This document shows, piece after piece, positions 7,021-15,595 of a stretch of DNA of 64,000 bases. The position numbers were made by a program, and so were the translations under genes. The notes under the pieces were generated by a model. It worked only from the letters and a program-made list of their open reading frames with translations. It did not search any database and was not told where the DNA came from. The number at the start of each line of letters is the position of its first letter. Position 1 is the stretch's first letter. Origin of the DNA: Methylophilaceae bacterium (GTDB lineage Bacteria; Pseudomonadota; Gammaproteobacteria; Burkholderiales; Methylophilaceae); contig JAIYBT010000010.1 in the NCBI GenBank assembly GCA_027488395.1, positions 1 through 64,000 of the forward strand, read 5' to 3'.

Positions 7021-7213
7021 TCGCAATCGCTGCGGGTTATTTTTACGGCCCGAAGCGCCTGGGCAAGTCTATGACGATAACTTTATGGCGGGTGATCGAT
7101 GCCAGCACTATCAAAGCGTGCCAAGCACATATCACATTTGTGATGAAGAACCCGCACGCGTGGAATGGGACGAGCGCGCTGTGAAAATTGAACAGGCTAG
7201 GACGAGCGAGTAA
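6950..7213 (+). CDS. Small cysteine-containing protein
   Basis: Up to 87 residues. Cysteines at about positions 11, 22, 28, 52 and 64 (CKGQAPDGTMIC, NRCGLF, DRCQHY, HICDEE) suggest metal binding. The start is uncertain: the ATG at 6950 gives the full cysteine set but lies 71 bases inside the previous gene; a later ATG (MICSDRN) would lose the first cysteine. It ends directly before the NinB-like gene. No function recognised. Confidence 0.5.
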   Translation: MLQANKNIPKCKGQAPDGTMICSDRNRCGLFLRPEAPGQVYDDNFMAGDRCQHYQSVPSTYHICDEEPARVEWDERAVKIEQARTSE

Positions 7214-7660
7214 ATGGAAACCTTGCTTTACAACCCAGCGCAAGCACACCAAGCATTAAACCAAGCTTGGCACTTCATAAAGCCAAACTTAATGGCAGGG
7301 CGGAAGATGGTTTTGCAGGTTGTTGACTACGAAGAAAAGATGACGACCCAGCAACGAAAGTATTACCACGGCTACATTTTGCTAGAAATTTCAAAGCAGG
7401 CAAAAGTTGACGGTAATCAATACTCGCTTGAGGTGTGGAAAGAGCACTTTAGAAAAACTTACTTAGGAAGTAAGCGTAAAAAAGTCGTTGATCCGCTTAC
7501 CGGTAAAAAGTCATGGCGTCTTGAGCGCATTAGCAGTGAATCGCTAGGGGTGAAGGGTTACAACCTACTCATTGAGCGCGTTACGGCTTTTGCCTGCACT
7601 GATTTGGGTGTGGTTTTAAATGAAACGTTGGAAAGTTGGACTGAGGAAAACACACTTTGA
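7214..7660 (+). CDS. NinB-like recombination protein
   Basis: 148 residues. The layout follows lambda NinB (Orf): an N-terminal strand region, the TTQQRKYYHGYILLEISKQAKVDG helix with the QR(N/K)xY pattern, SLEVWKEHFRKTYLG and a C-terminal helix YNLLIERVTAFACTDLGVVL. In lambda, Orf helps RecBCD-type exchange by acting with SSB as a mediator. The position among Ref- and RuvC-like genes fits a recombination module. Its stop overlaps a TTG start of the next gene. Similarity is by eye, so a related but distinct family is possible. Confidence 0.6.
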   Translation: METLLYNPAQAHQALNQAWHFIKPNLMAGRKMVLQVVDYEEKMTTQQRKYYHGYILLEISKQAKVDGNQYSLEVWKEHFRKTYLGSKRKKVVDPLTGKKSWRLERISSESLGVKGYNLLIERVTAFACTDLGVVLNETLESWTEENTL

Positions 7661-8766
7661 AAATCAATCATTGCTACCAAGGCGACACCAGAGATTGCAT
7701 GCGCGAAATGCTTGCAGATGGTGGCGCTGGCCAAGTTCAGACGATCATCACTAGCCCACCCTATTGGGGCTTACGTGACTATGGTGTAGATGGCCAACTT
7801 GGAAGTGAGCCAACCTTAAACGAATTTATTGCAAACATGGTTGATGTGTTTAGTCTTTGCTGGGAGCTTTTAGCCGATGACGGAACATTGTGGGTAAACA
7901 TGGGGGATAGCTATTCTGCGAATCGAGGGAAGCAACCTGCACCAACTAACACCAGAAACAAATCTGGCCATGTGACAAGATCAAAAGTACAGGATGGGCT
8001 AAAGCCGAAAGATATTGTTGGCCAGCCATGGCGACTAGCTTTTGCGCTACAAGAGTTTGGCTGGTATTTACGTCAAGACATTATCTGGCACAAACCTAAT
8101 CCAATGCCTGAATCTGTGCGTGATCGGTGCACCAAATCGCATGAATACATTTTTCTGCTCACAAAATCAGAAAGGTACTTTTTTGATCAAGAGGCCATCC
8201 TGGAGCCTGTAAGCCAAAACACCCACGCACGCATGTCTCAAAATGTACAGGCTCAAATTAGTAGCGCTCGCGCAAATGGGAACATAAAAGCTGTAGGCAG
8301 AACGCCTAACACCCCTGCAGGCTGGGCAACTGGCACTGACCGCCAAAAAGAAAACAAATTATTAGGCAGGTACACCGATGCAAGAAAAATTTACCCAGGA
8401 TCAGGCGTTGGCTTTGGTCGTGGTTTTGATGAAAAAACAAAGCCACGAGTAAAAAACAACCAATCCTTTGATGAATCCATGGCAATTATGCCAACAGAGC
8501 GTAACAAAAGAAGTGTTTGGACCATCCCAACCGAATCATTTAAGGGGGCGCACTTTGCCACTTTTCCTAAAGCATTGGTAGAGCCTTGCATACTTGCTGG
8601 ATCTCGCTCGGGTGACATTGTTTTTGATCCATTTATGGGTAGCGGAACAGTTGCACAGGTTGCGCAAAACCTTGGGCGTAAATGGGTTGGGGCTGAATTA
8701 AATCCAGAATACATAAAACTTCAAAAAGAGAGAACTAAACAGCTTGGTTTGGAGTTGGCAGCATGA
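7657..8766 (+). CDS. Orphan DNA methyltransferase (N4-cytosine or N6-adenine type)
   Basis: 369 residues. Start is TTG in a TTGA overlap. The catalytic motif TSPPYWGLRDYG is near residue 33, and the SAM-binding motif DPFMGSGTVAQVAQ is near 325, so the order is IV then I (beta class). LWVNMGDSY and DIIWHKPNPMPESVRDR are also typical of this group of phage methylases. SPPY is found in both N4-cytosine and N6-adenine enzymes, so the base cannot be settled. No partner nuclease is nearby. Together with the Dcm-like enzyme it probably protects phage DNA. Confidence 0.9.
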   Translation: MKINHCYQGDTRDCMREMLADGGAGQVQTIITSPPYWGLRDYGVDGQLGSEPTLNEFIANMVDVFSLCWELLADDGTLWVNMGDSYSANRGKQPAPTNTRNKSGHVTRSKVQDGLKPKDIVGQPWRLAFALQEFGWYLRQDIIWHKPNPMPESVRDRCTKSHEYIFLLTKSERYFFDQEAILEPVSQNTHARMSQNVQAQISSARANGNIKAVGRTPNTPAGWATGTDRQKENKLLGRYTDARKIYPGSGVGFGRGFDEKTKPRVKNNQSFDESMAIMPTERNKRSVWTIPTESFKGAHFATFPKALVEPCILAGSRSGDIVFDPFMGSGTVAQVAQNLGRKWVGAELNPEYIKLQKERTKQLGLELAA

Positions 8767-8948
8767 AAATTTACCCCACATCATTTGAAGCATACGACGA
8801 CATTAACGAACCGCTATTTAAGGTTGAAATGAAAGACGTAGATTTAGCGAATGTCACCATTTCAACCGCGGTGAATGTTGAATTGTGGGATGAAATAGCG
8901 CCAGCGATTAGACAATGCTTAGTGCTTGGGAAGGACGGTTTGGAATGA
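8763..8948 (+). CDS. Hypothetical small acidic protein
   Basis: 61 residues, acidic, no cysteine cluster and no membrane segment. It starts in an ATGA overlap and its stop overlaps the ATG of the next gene, so it is held in the operon by coupling on both sides. I do not recognise the sequence. Confidence 0.6.
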   Translation: MKIYPTSFEAYDDINEPLFKVEMKDVDLANVTISTAVNVELWDEIAPAIRQCLVLGKDGLE

Positions 8949-9238
8949 CCACTAAAGCAGAAAAAGTCCACTTAAACGCTCTTGCAGATCTTGGCTGCAT
9001 TGTTTGTCGCAACATTGGCTATGGATTTACACGGCCTGAAATACACCACATTCGCACAGGCGTTGGCATGGGACAGCGCAACAGCCATAAAAACGCTATA
9101 CCGCTTTGCCATGCGCATCACAGAACTGGTGGCCATGGTGTTGCGTATCACGCTGGGCGCATTGCGTTTGAAGCTAATTATGGGCGCGAGGTTGATTTAT
9201 TGGCGCAGGTAAATGAATTGCTAAAGGTGGCTGCATGA
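8945..9238 (+). CDS. Ref-like HNH nuclease
   Basis: 97 residues from the ATG at 8945 (ATGA overlap); the frame upstream to 8915 is the shadow of the previous gene. It shows CIVCRNIG, EIHHIRTGVGMGQRNSHKNAIPLCHAHHRTG and a C-terminal AFEANYGREVDLL, the core of the P1 Ref family. Ref is a RecA-dependent endonuclease that enhances recombination. The HH of EIHH and the CxxHH are the likely metal ligands and general base. It lies between the methylase and RuvC-like genes in the recombination module. Confidence 0.75.
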   Translation: MTTKAEKVHLNALADLGCIVCRNIGYGFTRPEIHHIRTGVGMGQRNSHKNAIPLCHAHHRTGGHGVAYHAGRIAFEANYGREVDLLAQVNELLKVAA

Positions 9239-9645
9239 TAGTTGGTATCGATCCTGACATTGATAAAAGTGGCGTAGCAGTCCTACACGACACTAAAGCC
9301 TTTGAAATGACCACACTCACGTTCACTAAAACGCTTGAGTTCGTGCGCATGAACAAACCGATCATCAAATGTGTGTACGTTGAAGCCGGCTGGCTAAATA
9401 AAAAATCAAACTGGCATGGCGCAAGCAATATGAGTGTTGCGGCCCGAGTAGGGAAAAACGTAGGCGAAAACCACGCAACAGGAAAGCTATTAATTCAATG
9501 CATTGAGGCCGAGGGCATAAAGGTAATACCAGTGCAGCCAACCAAAACAAAGCTAGACGCTGAACAGTTTGAAAAGCTAACGAAATACAAGGGCCGAACA
9601 AATCAAGAAGTTCGGGACGCGGCAATGTTGATATGGGGTAGGTAA
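9235..9645 (+). CDS. RuvC-like Holliday junction resolvase
   Basis: 136 residues, ATGA overlap with the Ref-like gene. The RNase H fold is marked by IVGIDPDIDKSGVAVL at the start (first Asp at about residue 6), a central acidic strand CVYVEAG (Glu about 51) and the C-terminal NQEVRDAAMLIWGR helix with the last Asp. The ASNMSVAARVGKNVG helix in between is also typical. It probably resolves branched DNA before packaging, in place of RusA. It could equally be called a crossover junction endodeoxyribonuclease of phage type. Confidence 0.75.
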   Translation: MIVGIDPDIDKSGVAVLHDTKAFEMTTLTFTKTLEFVRMNKPIIKCVYVEAGWLNKKSNWHGASNMSVAARVGKNVGENHATGKLLIQCIEAEGIKVIPVQPTKTKLDAEQFEKLTKYKGRTNQEVRDAAMLIWGR

Positions 9646-9866
9646 TGACACTGGACCGCGTTTACAACTACATCATAAACCACGATCAAAACACACTGGT
9701 TTTTGTTGCAAAAAACAAAGTTTGTTGTACGCAGGTAAATTCAAAACTGGCACCCACAGTAATAAACAACAAATCAGGCGAGTATCAAGTTATTGGCGTT
9801 TACACGCCCAAAGCCTCAATGAAATTTATTGAGGATGATTTACTAGCATGCGGCTTTTGGGAGTAG
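9645..9866 (+). CDS. Hypothetical small protein
   Basis: 73 residues, overlapping the previous stop as TAATG. Mixed strand-rich sequence with VFVAKNKVCCTQVN and EYQVIGVYTPKASMKF; no membrane segment and no known motif. It belongs to the early operon by overlap. Function not recognised. Confidence 0.55.
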   Translation: MTLDRVYNYIINHDQNTLVFVAKNKVCCTQVNSKLAPTVINNKSGEYQVIGVYTPKASMKFIEDDLLACGFWE

Positions 9867-9868
9867 AA

Positions 9869-10234
9869 ATGACAATTATTGAAATGTTAAACGTATGGGC
9901 CGAGAAAACTGCAGGTGTTGCAAAGCACGCTGGCAGCATGATCAAGCAATCAGGTAACTTAGTTGTTGAGTGTGGCCGCAGTGATAGCTGGGGAATCGAC
10001 TTGGACGAATGGGAAGATGACCTGCACCAAAATATCACATCAAACCTAAACACGCTTATCTACGGCCAAGGCAAAGACCCAGGCATGCTAACGATCAGTG
10101 AGCGTATCGCGGTAGAGCATCACCACATTGTAGCGGTGTGGGTATCACCAAGAACCAACATTGCGGATGATTACGCGAAAGCTTTGTTTAAACTGAAACC
10201 TGCCATGGCGCGCAGGGGATTTGTGGTTGAGTGA
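9869..10234 (+). CDS. Last-early protein, possible Q-like late regulator
   Basis: 121 residues from the ATG at 9869, which has GGAG five bases upstream; the ORF extends further upstream but overlaps the previous gene. The protein is helical with HH near the middle (ERIAVEHHHIVAVWVS) and LxxALFKLKPAMARR near the end. It is the second-last gene before the late block, and a terminator (10599-10637) stands between it and the holin gene, which is where lambdoid phages place antiterminator Q. The sequence itself does not let me confirm Q; a conserved protein of other function is possible. Confidence 0.45.
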   Translation: MTIIEMLNVWAEKTAGVAKHAGSMIKQSGNLVVECGRSDSWGIDLDEWEDDLHQNITSNLNTLIYGQGKDPGMLTISERIAVEHHHIVAVWVSPRTNIADDYAKALFKLKPAMARRGFVVE

Positions 10235-10548
10235 ATATGGCTATTTTTAATCAAGAAGCGCAAGCAAGAATGATGATTGGATCAATGCCCTACATGGAAG
10301 GGGACATTTTATCCGTCGAACTATCAGATAGATATGGTTACGAGTATCGTCCGTGTGTTGTTACATCAATTAGCGCAGTGAGATATGCGTTTGATGATTA
10401 CTTAACGATAGACGTTGTTATCTCATGGTTTGATTCAGAGAGACAACAATACAGGTCGGCACTAATCCAAAATGAAAAAGCGAAAAACGCAAAAATATTA
10501 TGGACGGCAAAACTCCCAAATTATGCACACAAGCCATTTTTGAATTGA
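10231..10548 (+). CDS. Hypothetical protein, end of early operon
   Basis: 105 residues, GTG start in a GTGA overlap. Beta-strand-rich in the middle (ILSVELSDRYGYEYRPCVVTSISAV and YLTIDVVISWFDSERQQYRSALI), like a small barrel such as type II toxin/KOW-like folds, but no catalytic motif is clear. It is followed by two hairpins and then the holin. Function not recognised. Confidence 0.55.
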   Translation: MNMAIFNQEAQARMMIGSMPYMEGDILSVELSDRYGYEYRPCVVTSISAVRYAFDDYLTIDVVISWFDSERQQYRSALIQNEKAKNAKILWTAKLPNYAHKPFLN

Positions 10549-10561
10549 TAACATAACCTTG

Positions 10562-10637
10562 TTGGGCGAAGTGCGCCCAAAATAAACGCATAACACGGCC
10601 CGCATCATTCGTAATTGAATGCTTGCGGGTTTTTTTA
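10562..10637 (+). terminator. Hairpin and intrinsic terminator in the late-operon leader
   Basis: A hairpin TTGGGCG/CGCCCAA (10562-10580) without a U tract is followed by a terminator: CCCGCA/TGCGGG (10599-10629) with an inner ATTC/GAAT stem and a run of seven or more T (10630-10637). It ends 17 bases before the holin ATG, so late genes need antitermination or a promoter downstream. Confidence 0.7.
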
Positions 10638-10653
10638 TTTCAGGAGTAGAAAC

Positions 10654-11046
10654 ATGGCAGAGCCGGTCACGCATAGCGCAGCTACAGCAACCGTAGTTGT
10701 CGCGGCACCGTCTTTGGCTGTTTTATTCCAAGTGTGGCCGTTCGGCATCGCGCTTGTAGCTGGATGCGTTGCATTAATCTATATGAGCCCAATGGGTAAG
10801 GTCAACGCAGTTAAGAGCGTGCTCGGTTCAGTATTAGCTGGGGGCGGCTTTTCGCAAGTCCTTGCAACGCCCGCACTCAAAATCGCAGGTACATTTAACG
10901 CAGGTATTTTGGAATGGGCTAAAGAGCCCGATGCAAAGCATATTGTCATTGCCATGCTTGCAATGTTGATCGGCTTGTTTGCACAAACGGTAATACCCAA
11001 GCTACTGCAAAGGGCGGGTGTTGAAATAGAGGGAGCAAACAAGTGA
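10654..11046 (+). CDS. Putative holin
   Basis: 130 residues from the ATG at 10654 with GGAG nine bases upstream; the ORF frame upstream runs through the terminator hairpin and is not translated. There are three to four hydrophobic segments (about 10-27, 32-46, 55-73 and 95-115), and a charged end QRAGVEIEGANK. Size, membrane topology and place at the head of the lysis/packaging genes suggest a holin. A second small membrane protein overlaps its stop (GTGA) and could be an antiholin or a pinholin partner. The endolysin is far away at 45489. Confidence 0.65.
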   Translation: MAEPVTHSAATATVVVAAPSLAVLFQVWPFGIALVAGCVALIYMSPMGKVNAVKSVLGSVLAGGGFSQVLATPALKIAGTFNAGILEWAKEPDAKHIVIAMLAMLIGLFAQTVIPKLLQRAGVEIEGANK

Positions 11047-11210
11047 TTTCATCCGCGCTTATTTGTGTTGCATCGGTAAACGGTTATTTCTGCATATTGA
11101 GCGCGGATCGCGCCAGTAAGCATACGAGTGCCAAAATCAAAACTTGGATAGTTGTACGCGTGCTGATTAGTGCCGCGCTATTTTTTTTAGCGAGTGCGCT
11201 CAATGGCTAA
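11043..11210 (+). CDS. Small two-span membrane protein, possible antiholin
   Basis: 55 residues, GTG start in GTGA overlap with the holin-like gene. Two hydrophobic segments (SALICVASVNGYFCIL at the N-terminus and IVVRVLISAALFFLASAL at the C-terminus) flank a short basic loop. Its last bases overlap the ATG of the terminase small subunit (11203). Antiholin or second holin is inferred from position and topology only. Confidence 0.5.
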   Translation: MISSALICVASVNGYFCILSADRASKHTSAKIKTWIVVRVLISAALFFLASALNG

Positions 11211-11862
11211 AGCCAATATTGATTGGTCAGCCATAGAGAAAGAGTTTCGCGCAGGTGTTAAGTCTAATCGTCAGATTGCAGACGAGCATGGCGTTACCGA
11301 AACGGCAATTCGTAAAAAAGCTAAGTCATACGGCTGGGTAAAAGACCTTGCTGCAATCATTCGCGCCAAGGCTGCAGAGAAAGTTCGCACGCAAGAGGTT
11401 CGCAAAGAGTTCGCAGTTGATGATGATCAAGCAGATGAACAAAAAATCATCGAAGAAAACGCAACAATTCAAGCCAACGTTATCCGCCAGCACAGAACGT
11501 CAATTGGCAAGGCGCAAGCAATTGCAAAAATGCTGTTTGAAGAACTCGAGCGCAGCGTACTCAATGCCGAGGAATTAGAAAGGTTTGCAGAAATACGCGC
11601 AACAATTGGCAGCGCTGAAACAGGCGACGCGGAAGTAAACGAGCGATTGCTTGCGTTCTACACCAAGATTATGGAACTGCCCAGCAAAGCAGGCGTGATC
11701 GATAAGCTGGCCAATGCATTAAACAGACTGATCATGCTTGAGCGAATGGCTTTTGGTATTTCTGATGACGCTGCAAAAAGCGACAAACCAGAAATGACCG
11801 AAGAAGAAATCGACCGAAAAATTGCTGAGTTATCCGCTGAGTTAAATGGACAAAAAGGCTGA
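11203..11862 (+). CDS. Terminase small subunit
   Basis: 219 residues from the ATG at 11203; a GTG nine bases upstream is an alternative. The N-terminus NIDWSAIEKEFRAGVKSNRQIADEHGVTETAIRKKAKSYGWVKDL is the helix-turn-helix that recognises the packaging site in small terminase subunits. A long helical region (about 60-180) is the oligomerisation part, and the acidic C-terminus EMTEEEIDRKIAELSAEL may contact the large subunit. It overlaps the large subunit by 17 bases. Confidence 0.85.
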   Translation: MAKANIDWSAIEKEFRAGVKSNRQIADEHGVTETAIRKKAKSYGWVKDLAAIIRAKAAEKVRTQEVRKEFAVDDDQADEQKIIEENATIQANVIRQHRTSIGKAQAIAKMLFEELERSVLNAEELERFAEIRATIGSAETGDAEVNERLLAFYTKIMELPSKAGVIDKLANALNRLIMLERMAFGISDDAAKSDKPEMTEEEIDRKIAELSAELNGQKG

Positions 11863-13261
11863 GTTGCTTGCTCTGTTAGAGCGCAAAGCTAAAATCAATC
11901 GCGAGAATAGAATCAGGGATTACAAGCCTTACGCACCTCAAAAGGAGTTTCACAGCACGATTACTCGTGAGCGATTATTCATGGCGGGCAATCAGTTAGG
12001 TAAAACTTTGGCTGGCGCTGCGGAAATGACTTATCACCTGACTGGCGAATATCCAGATTGGTGGCAAGGACGAAGATTTAAGCGGCCTGTAATGGCTTGG
12101 GCGTCTGGTGTAACAGGTGAAAGTGTTAGAGATACAACGCAAAGGCTTTTGGTTGGTCGCCCTGGTGAATATGGAACTGGTTATATACCCAAAAGAAGTA
12201 TTGTAGGTGACCCAAAAAAAGCAATGGGCGTGCCTGACTTGCTTGACAGTGTTGCGGTTAGACACATCAGCGGTGGTACATCAAGGCTGTATTTTAAAAG
12301 CTACGAAAAAGGTCAAGAAAAGTGGCAAGGCGAAACGCTTGATGTGGTTTGGTTTGACGAAGAACCACCAGAAGATATTTACACTGAAGGTTTAGCTAGA
12401 ACAAACGCTACAGGCGGGTTTGCTTACATGACGTTTACCCCTTTGCAGGGAATGAGTGTCGTTGTTAAAAAGTTTATTACTGATCCTACGCCACAGCGTT
12501 CAGTAATTCGCATGACTATTTTTGACGTAGACCATTACACGGACGAACAACGTCAAACAATTATTGATAGTTACCCTATTCATGAGCGCGAGGCGCGTGC
12601 AAATGGAGTTCCAGTTTTAGGTTCTGGCGCGATTTTCCCGATTGCAGAATCGCAGATTGTTGTTGAGCCTTTTTCGATACCAGACCATTGGCCCCGAGTT
12701 GCTGGGATTGATTTTGGCTGGGATCACCCAAGCGCGGCAAGTTGGCTTGCACATGATACTGATACAGATACTGTTTACTTGTATGACACATACAAAGCAA
12801 GACAAACACTTATTCCAGTCCAAGCAAGCGCAATAAACTCACGCGGTGAGTGGATTCCTGTTGCATGGCCTCATGATGGCTATCAGACAAAAGATGCAAT
12901 GCAAGGCGAGCAAATTGCGGAGCAGTATCGCAAAGAGGGCGTGAATATGATGGGTGAAAGCGCTAGATTTGTAAAAACCAGTGACGAAGATCGTGTAAGC
13001 AGCGTGTTTAGCGTTGAGGCAGGCATTCAAATGATGCTTACACGGATGCAAACAGGGCGCTTTAAAGTATTTAAGCATCTTGAGGATTGGTTGTCAGAAT
13101 TTAGGATTTATCACCGAAAAGATGGAGTGATCGTCAAAGAGTTTGACGATTCTATTTCATCAAGTCGATACGCAATGATGATGCTTCGCATGGCGATAAC
13201 AAAGCCGCAAAAACGTACAACAGCCAGGGCAAGAAACTACAATTGGAGAGCAGGGGTTTAA
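11846..13261 (+). CDS. Terminase large subunit
   Basis: 471 residues. ATPase: Walker A-like MAGNQLGKTLAG (about 48-59), Walker B DVVWFDEEPPE (about 168-178) and a coupling motif FMTFTPLQGM-like stretch near 194. Nuclease: GIDFGWDHPSAASW (about 288-301) with the metal-binding Asp, and YAMMMLRMAI near the end. The order is standard for headful or cos packaging motors. PDWWQGRRF near residue 70 is a marker of terminases in Bcep22/epsilon15-like phages. It ends one base before the portal gene. Confidence 0.93.
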   Translation: MDKKAELLALLERKAKINRENRIRDYKPYAPQKEFHSTITRERLFMAGNQLGKTLAGAAEMTYHLTGEYPDWWQGRRFKRPVMAWASGVTGESVRDTTQRLLVGRPGEYGTGYIPKRSIVGDPKKAMGVPDLLDSVAVRHISGGTSRLYFKSYEKGQEKWQGETLDVVWFDEEPPEDIYTEGLARTNATGGFAYMTFTPLQGMSVVVKKFITDPTPQRSVIRMTIFDVDHYTDEQRQTIIDSYPIHEREARANGVPVLGSGAIFPIAESQIVVEPFSIPDHWPRVAGIDFGWDHPSAASWLAHDTDTDTVYLYDTYKARQTLIPVQASAINSRGEWIPVAWPHDGYQTKDAMQGEQIAEQYRKEGVNMMGESARFVKTSDEDRVSSVFSVEAGIQMMLTRMQTGRFKVFKHLEDWLSEFRIYHRKDGVIVKEFDDSISSSRYAMMMLRMAITKPQKRTTARARNYNWRAGV

Positions 13262-15466
13262 ATGGACGAGCAGACACAAAGCAAAGATGTGACCGCTCAA
13301 GCGCCCGCATTGTCTTTTAATGAGTATCAGGATATTCAGCTCGAAATATTCAACCAACCCGCTTGGCGTCGTGAATCAGATAAAGCCGCAGAATATTACG
13401 ATGGCAATCAGTACGACGCTGAAACACTGCAAGCGCTGAACGAAATTGGCATGTCGCCACAGATTGAAAACCTGATTGCGCCAACAATCGATTCTATTAC
13501 AGGCTTAGAAGCAAAAACCCGCAAAGACTGGAAAGTCGCAGCGCAATCAATTGGGGACTTTGAAGAAGTCACCGAGGCATTAGGCCAAAAGCTGTTTGAA
13601 GCCGAGCGCGAAACCATGGCAGACCGCGCTAACAGTGACGCATTCAAGGCCACCACAGTTACTGGTATTGCTTGGCTTTATGTGGGCCGCCAGAGTGATC
13701 CTTTCAAATACCCTTACGTGTACGAGTACGTGCATCGTAACGAGATGTACTTCGACATGAAGTCAATCAAGCCCGATTATTCAGACGGCTTGTGGTTAGT
13801 ACGCTCGAAATGGTACGACTTAGCCGTCGTGCAAAGCGCATTTCCCGAAAAAAAGGACTTGTTAGAGCTTGCATGCTTCAACTGGTCCAATGAGGCGCTT
13901 TATCTAGACAACGGCAAGCTGCAAGAAACACTCGCGTTTAGTCTTGAGCAGGAGCGCAATTTCCGCATTGATGATCAAGAGTGGCGCGACAGTCAGCGCA
14001 AACGCTTACGCATGAACGAGGTTTGGTACCGTCGTTACGTGCGTGGCAAGGTGATTAAGCTACCTAATGGCGTGGTGGAAGAATTTGACAGCGATAACCG
14101 CGCACACATGCAAGCGGCTATTGCTGGGTTTCAAGTGTTTGAAGCCGCTTACAGCAAAGTGCGTGTGTCGATATGGGTGGGCCCACATAAGTTGCTTGAT
14201 ATGCCAAACCCTTACAAGCACGGTGAAATTCCGTATGTACGCATGGTAGGCAAAACGGAAGATTTAAGCCGCGTGCCATATGGCATGGGGCGGTCGATGA
14301 TTCCAATGCAAGACGAAATCAATGCGCGCAATACCAAACAGATTTGGCTATTAGCCGCTAAACGCATCACCATGACCGATGGCGTGACTGTTGACGACGT
14401 TGAAACTGTGCGGCAAGAAGCGGCAAGGCCTGACGCAGTGCATATTCTTGATGCGCAAAAACTCAAAGAAAACGGTGTGTTTAAAGTTGAATCAGACTTT
14501 GCACTGAACGCACAGCAATACCAGGCTTTACTTGATAAGCGTAATGCATTGAAAAACGTTAGTGGCGTGTATGCCGCGTTTGAAGGCTCAAGCAACAATC
14601 AATCTGGTGTAGCACTTCACGCAGCCACCGAGCAATCAAGCCAAACGCTTGCAACACTGTATGACAACTATGAATTTGCGCGTGCGCGTGCTGGCAATAT
14701 GTTGTTGTCTTTGATCATGGAAGATATTGCAGACAAAGAAACGCCAGTCAGCATCGAGTACGACTATAAACAGCCTAAAAACGTGGTGTTAAACAAGCGC
14801 CAAGAGGACGGCACCATTTCAAACGCTTTGAACATGGCCCGGGCTAAGGTTGCATTGAGTGATGTACCAAGTACAAGCACGTACAAAGCGCAAACACTTA
14901 ATTACTTAACGCAAATGGCCAACGGCTTACCGCCACAAATCCAAGGCGTGCTGGTTAAATTCATGATCCGCTTAACCGACATTGGCAGTGCAGACAAGCA
15001 AGAATTGTTAGACGCGATTGCAAAAATGAACGGTGAGCAGGTCAATCGCCCACCGAAAAATGAGCAAGAAGCCATGGCGCAACAGCAAGCACAGGCACAA
15101 ATGGCGCAACAGCAAGAAATGATGCAGCGTGCAGCGTTGGCAGATTTAACGCTGAAAGAGGCGCAAGCGGCCAAAATGAAAGCCGAAGCCGAGGCGTTAG
15201 TAAACAATCAGTCAAACCAAGCAGAGCTTGACCGTATCAAAGACGAGTACGAAAGCATGCTGATACAGGCTAAAGAGGAATACGACACTAAGTTGATCGA
15301 GATACAAAGCCGCAGTGATACAGCCATTGCTGTGGCAAACATTCGCGCTAACGACCAAGCAGACAAAGAGCGTATTGCAGAGCTTGAAAACCAAATAGAC
15401 GAAATATACCGATTACTTAACATTAATTCGCAGGCCAGCGTTACGGCCAACAACCAGCCCGCTTAA
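13262..15466 (+). CDS. Portal protein
   Basis: 734 residues. The N-terminal half (YYDGNQYDAETLQALNEIGMSPQIENLIAPTIDSITGLEAKTRKDWKV) is the signature of P22-like portal proteins, with QDEINARNTKQIWLLAAKR and GVYAAFEGSSNNQSGVAL later. The C-terminal 150 residues are a Gln/Ala/Glu-rich helix (barrel) with MAQQQAQAQMAQQQEMMQR and coiled-coil segments. The portal forms the dodecameric DNA gate. It follows the terminase without a gap. The stop codon lies in the loop of a terminator hairpin. Confidence 0.92.
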   Translation: MDEQTQSKDVTAQAPALSFNEYQDIQLEIFNQPAWRRESDKAAEYYDGNQYDAETLQALNEIGMSPQIENLIAPTIDSITGLEAKTRKDWKVAAQSIGDFEEVTEALGQKLFEAERETMADRANSDAFKATTVTGIAWLYVGRQSDPFKYPYVYEYVHRNEMYFDMKSIKPDYSDGLWLVRSKWYDLAVVQSAFPEKKDLLELACFNWSNEALYLDNGKLQETLAFSLEQERNFRIDDQEWRDSQRKRLRMNEVWYRRYVRGKVIKLPNGVVEEFDSDNRAHMQAAIAGFQVFEAAYSKVRVSIWVGPHKLLDMPNPYKHGEIPYVRMVGKTEDLSRVPYGMGRSMIPMQDEINARNTKQIWLLAAKRITMTDGVTVDDVETVRQEAARPDAVHILDAQKLKENGVFKVESDFALNAQQYQALLDKRNALKNVSGVYAAFEGSSNNQSGVALHAATEQSSQTLATLYDNYEFARARAGNMLLSLIMEDIADKETPVSIEYDYKQPKNVVLNKRQEDGTISNALNMARAKVALSDVPSTSTYKAQTLNYLTQMANGLPPQIQGVLVKFMIRLTDIGSADKQELLDAIAKMNGEQVNRPPKNEQEAMAQQQAQAQMAQQQEMMQRAALADLTLKEAQAAKMKAEAEALVNNQSNQAELDRIKDEYESMLIQAKEEYDTKLIEIQSRSDTAIAVANIRANDQADKERIAELENQIDEIYRLLNINSQASVTANNQPA

Positions 15467-15480
15467 CCGCGGGTTTTTTT
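15458..15480 (+). terminator. Intrinsic terminator with the portal stop codon in its loop
   Basis: CCCGC (15458-15462) pairs with GCGGG (15469-15473), followed by seven T. The TAA stop of the portal gene (15464-15466) is in the loop. Confidence 0.7.
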
Positions 15481-15546
15481 ATATCCGTATTCACGGCCTT
15501 TTAACACTCCTTCACCGTTAGCCCACGTAAAAGGTATGCCAAATAG

Positions 15547-15570
15547 ACCCGCTTTCGAGCGGGTTTTTTC
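15547..15570 (+). terminator. Second intrinsic terminator before the scaffold gene
   Basis: ACCCGCT-TTCG-AGCGGGT (15547-15564) with six T after it. It sits between the portal and the scaffold start, so two terminators separate these genes. Confidence 0.75.
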
Positions 15571-15595
15571 ATTTGTGCATGAGGAAAACAACGCA

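Noticed and set aside
10615-10653. N-terminal extension of the holin
   Set aside because: These bases form part of the terminator stem, and the ATG at 10654 has its own GGAG.
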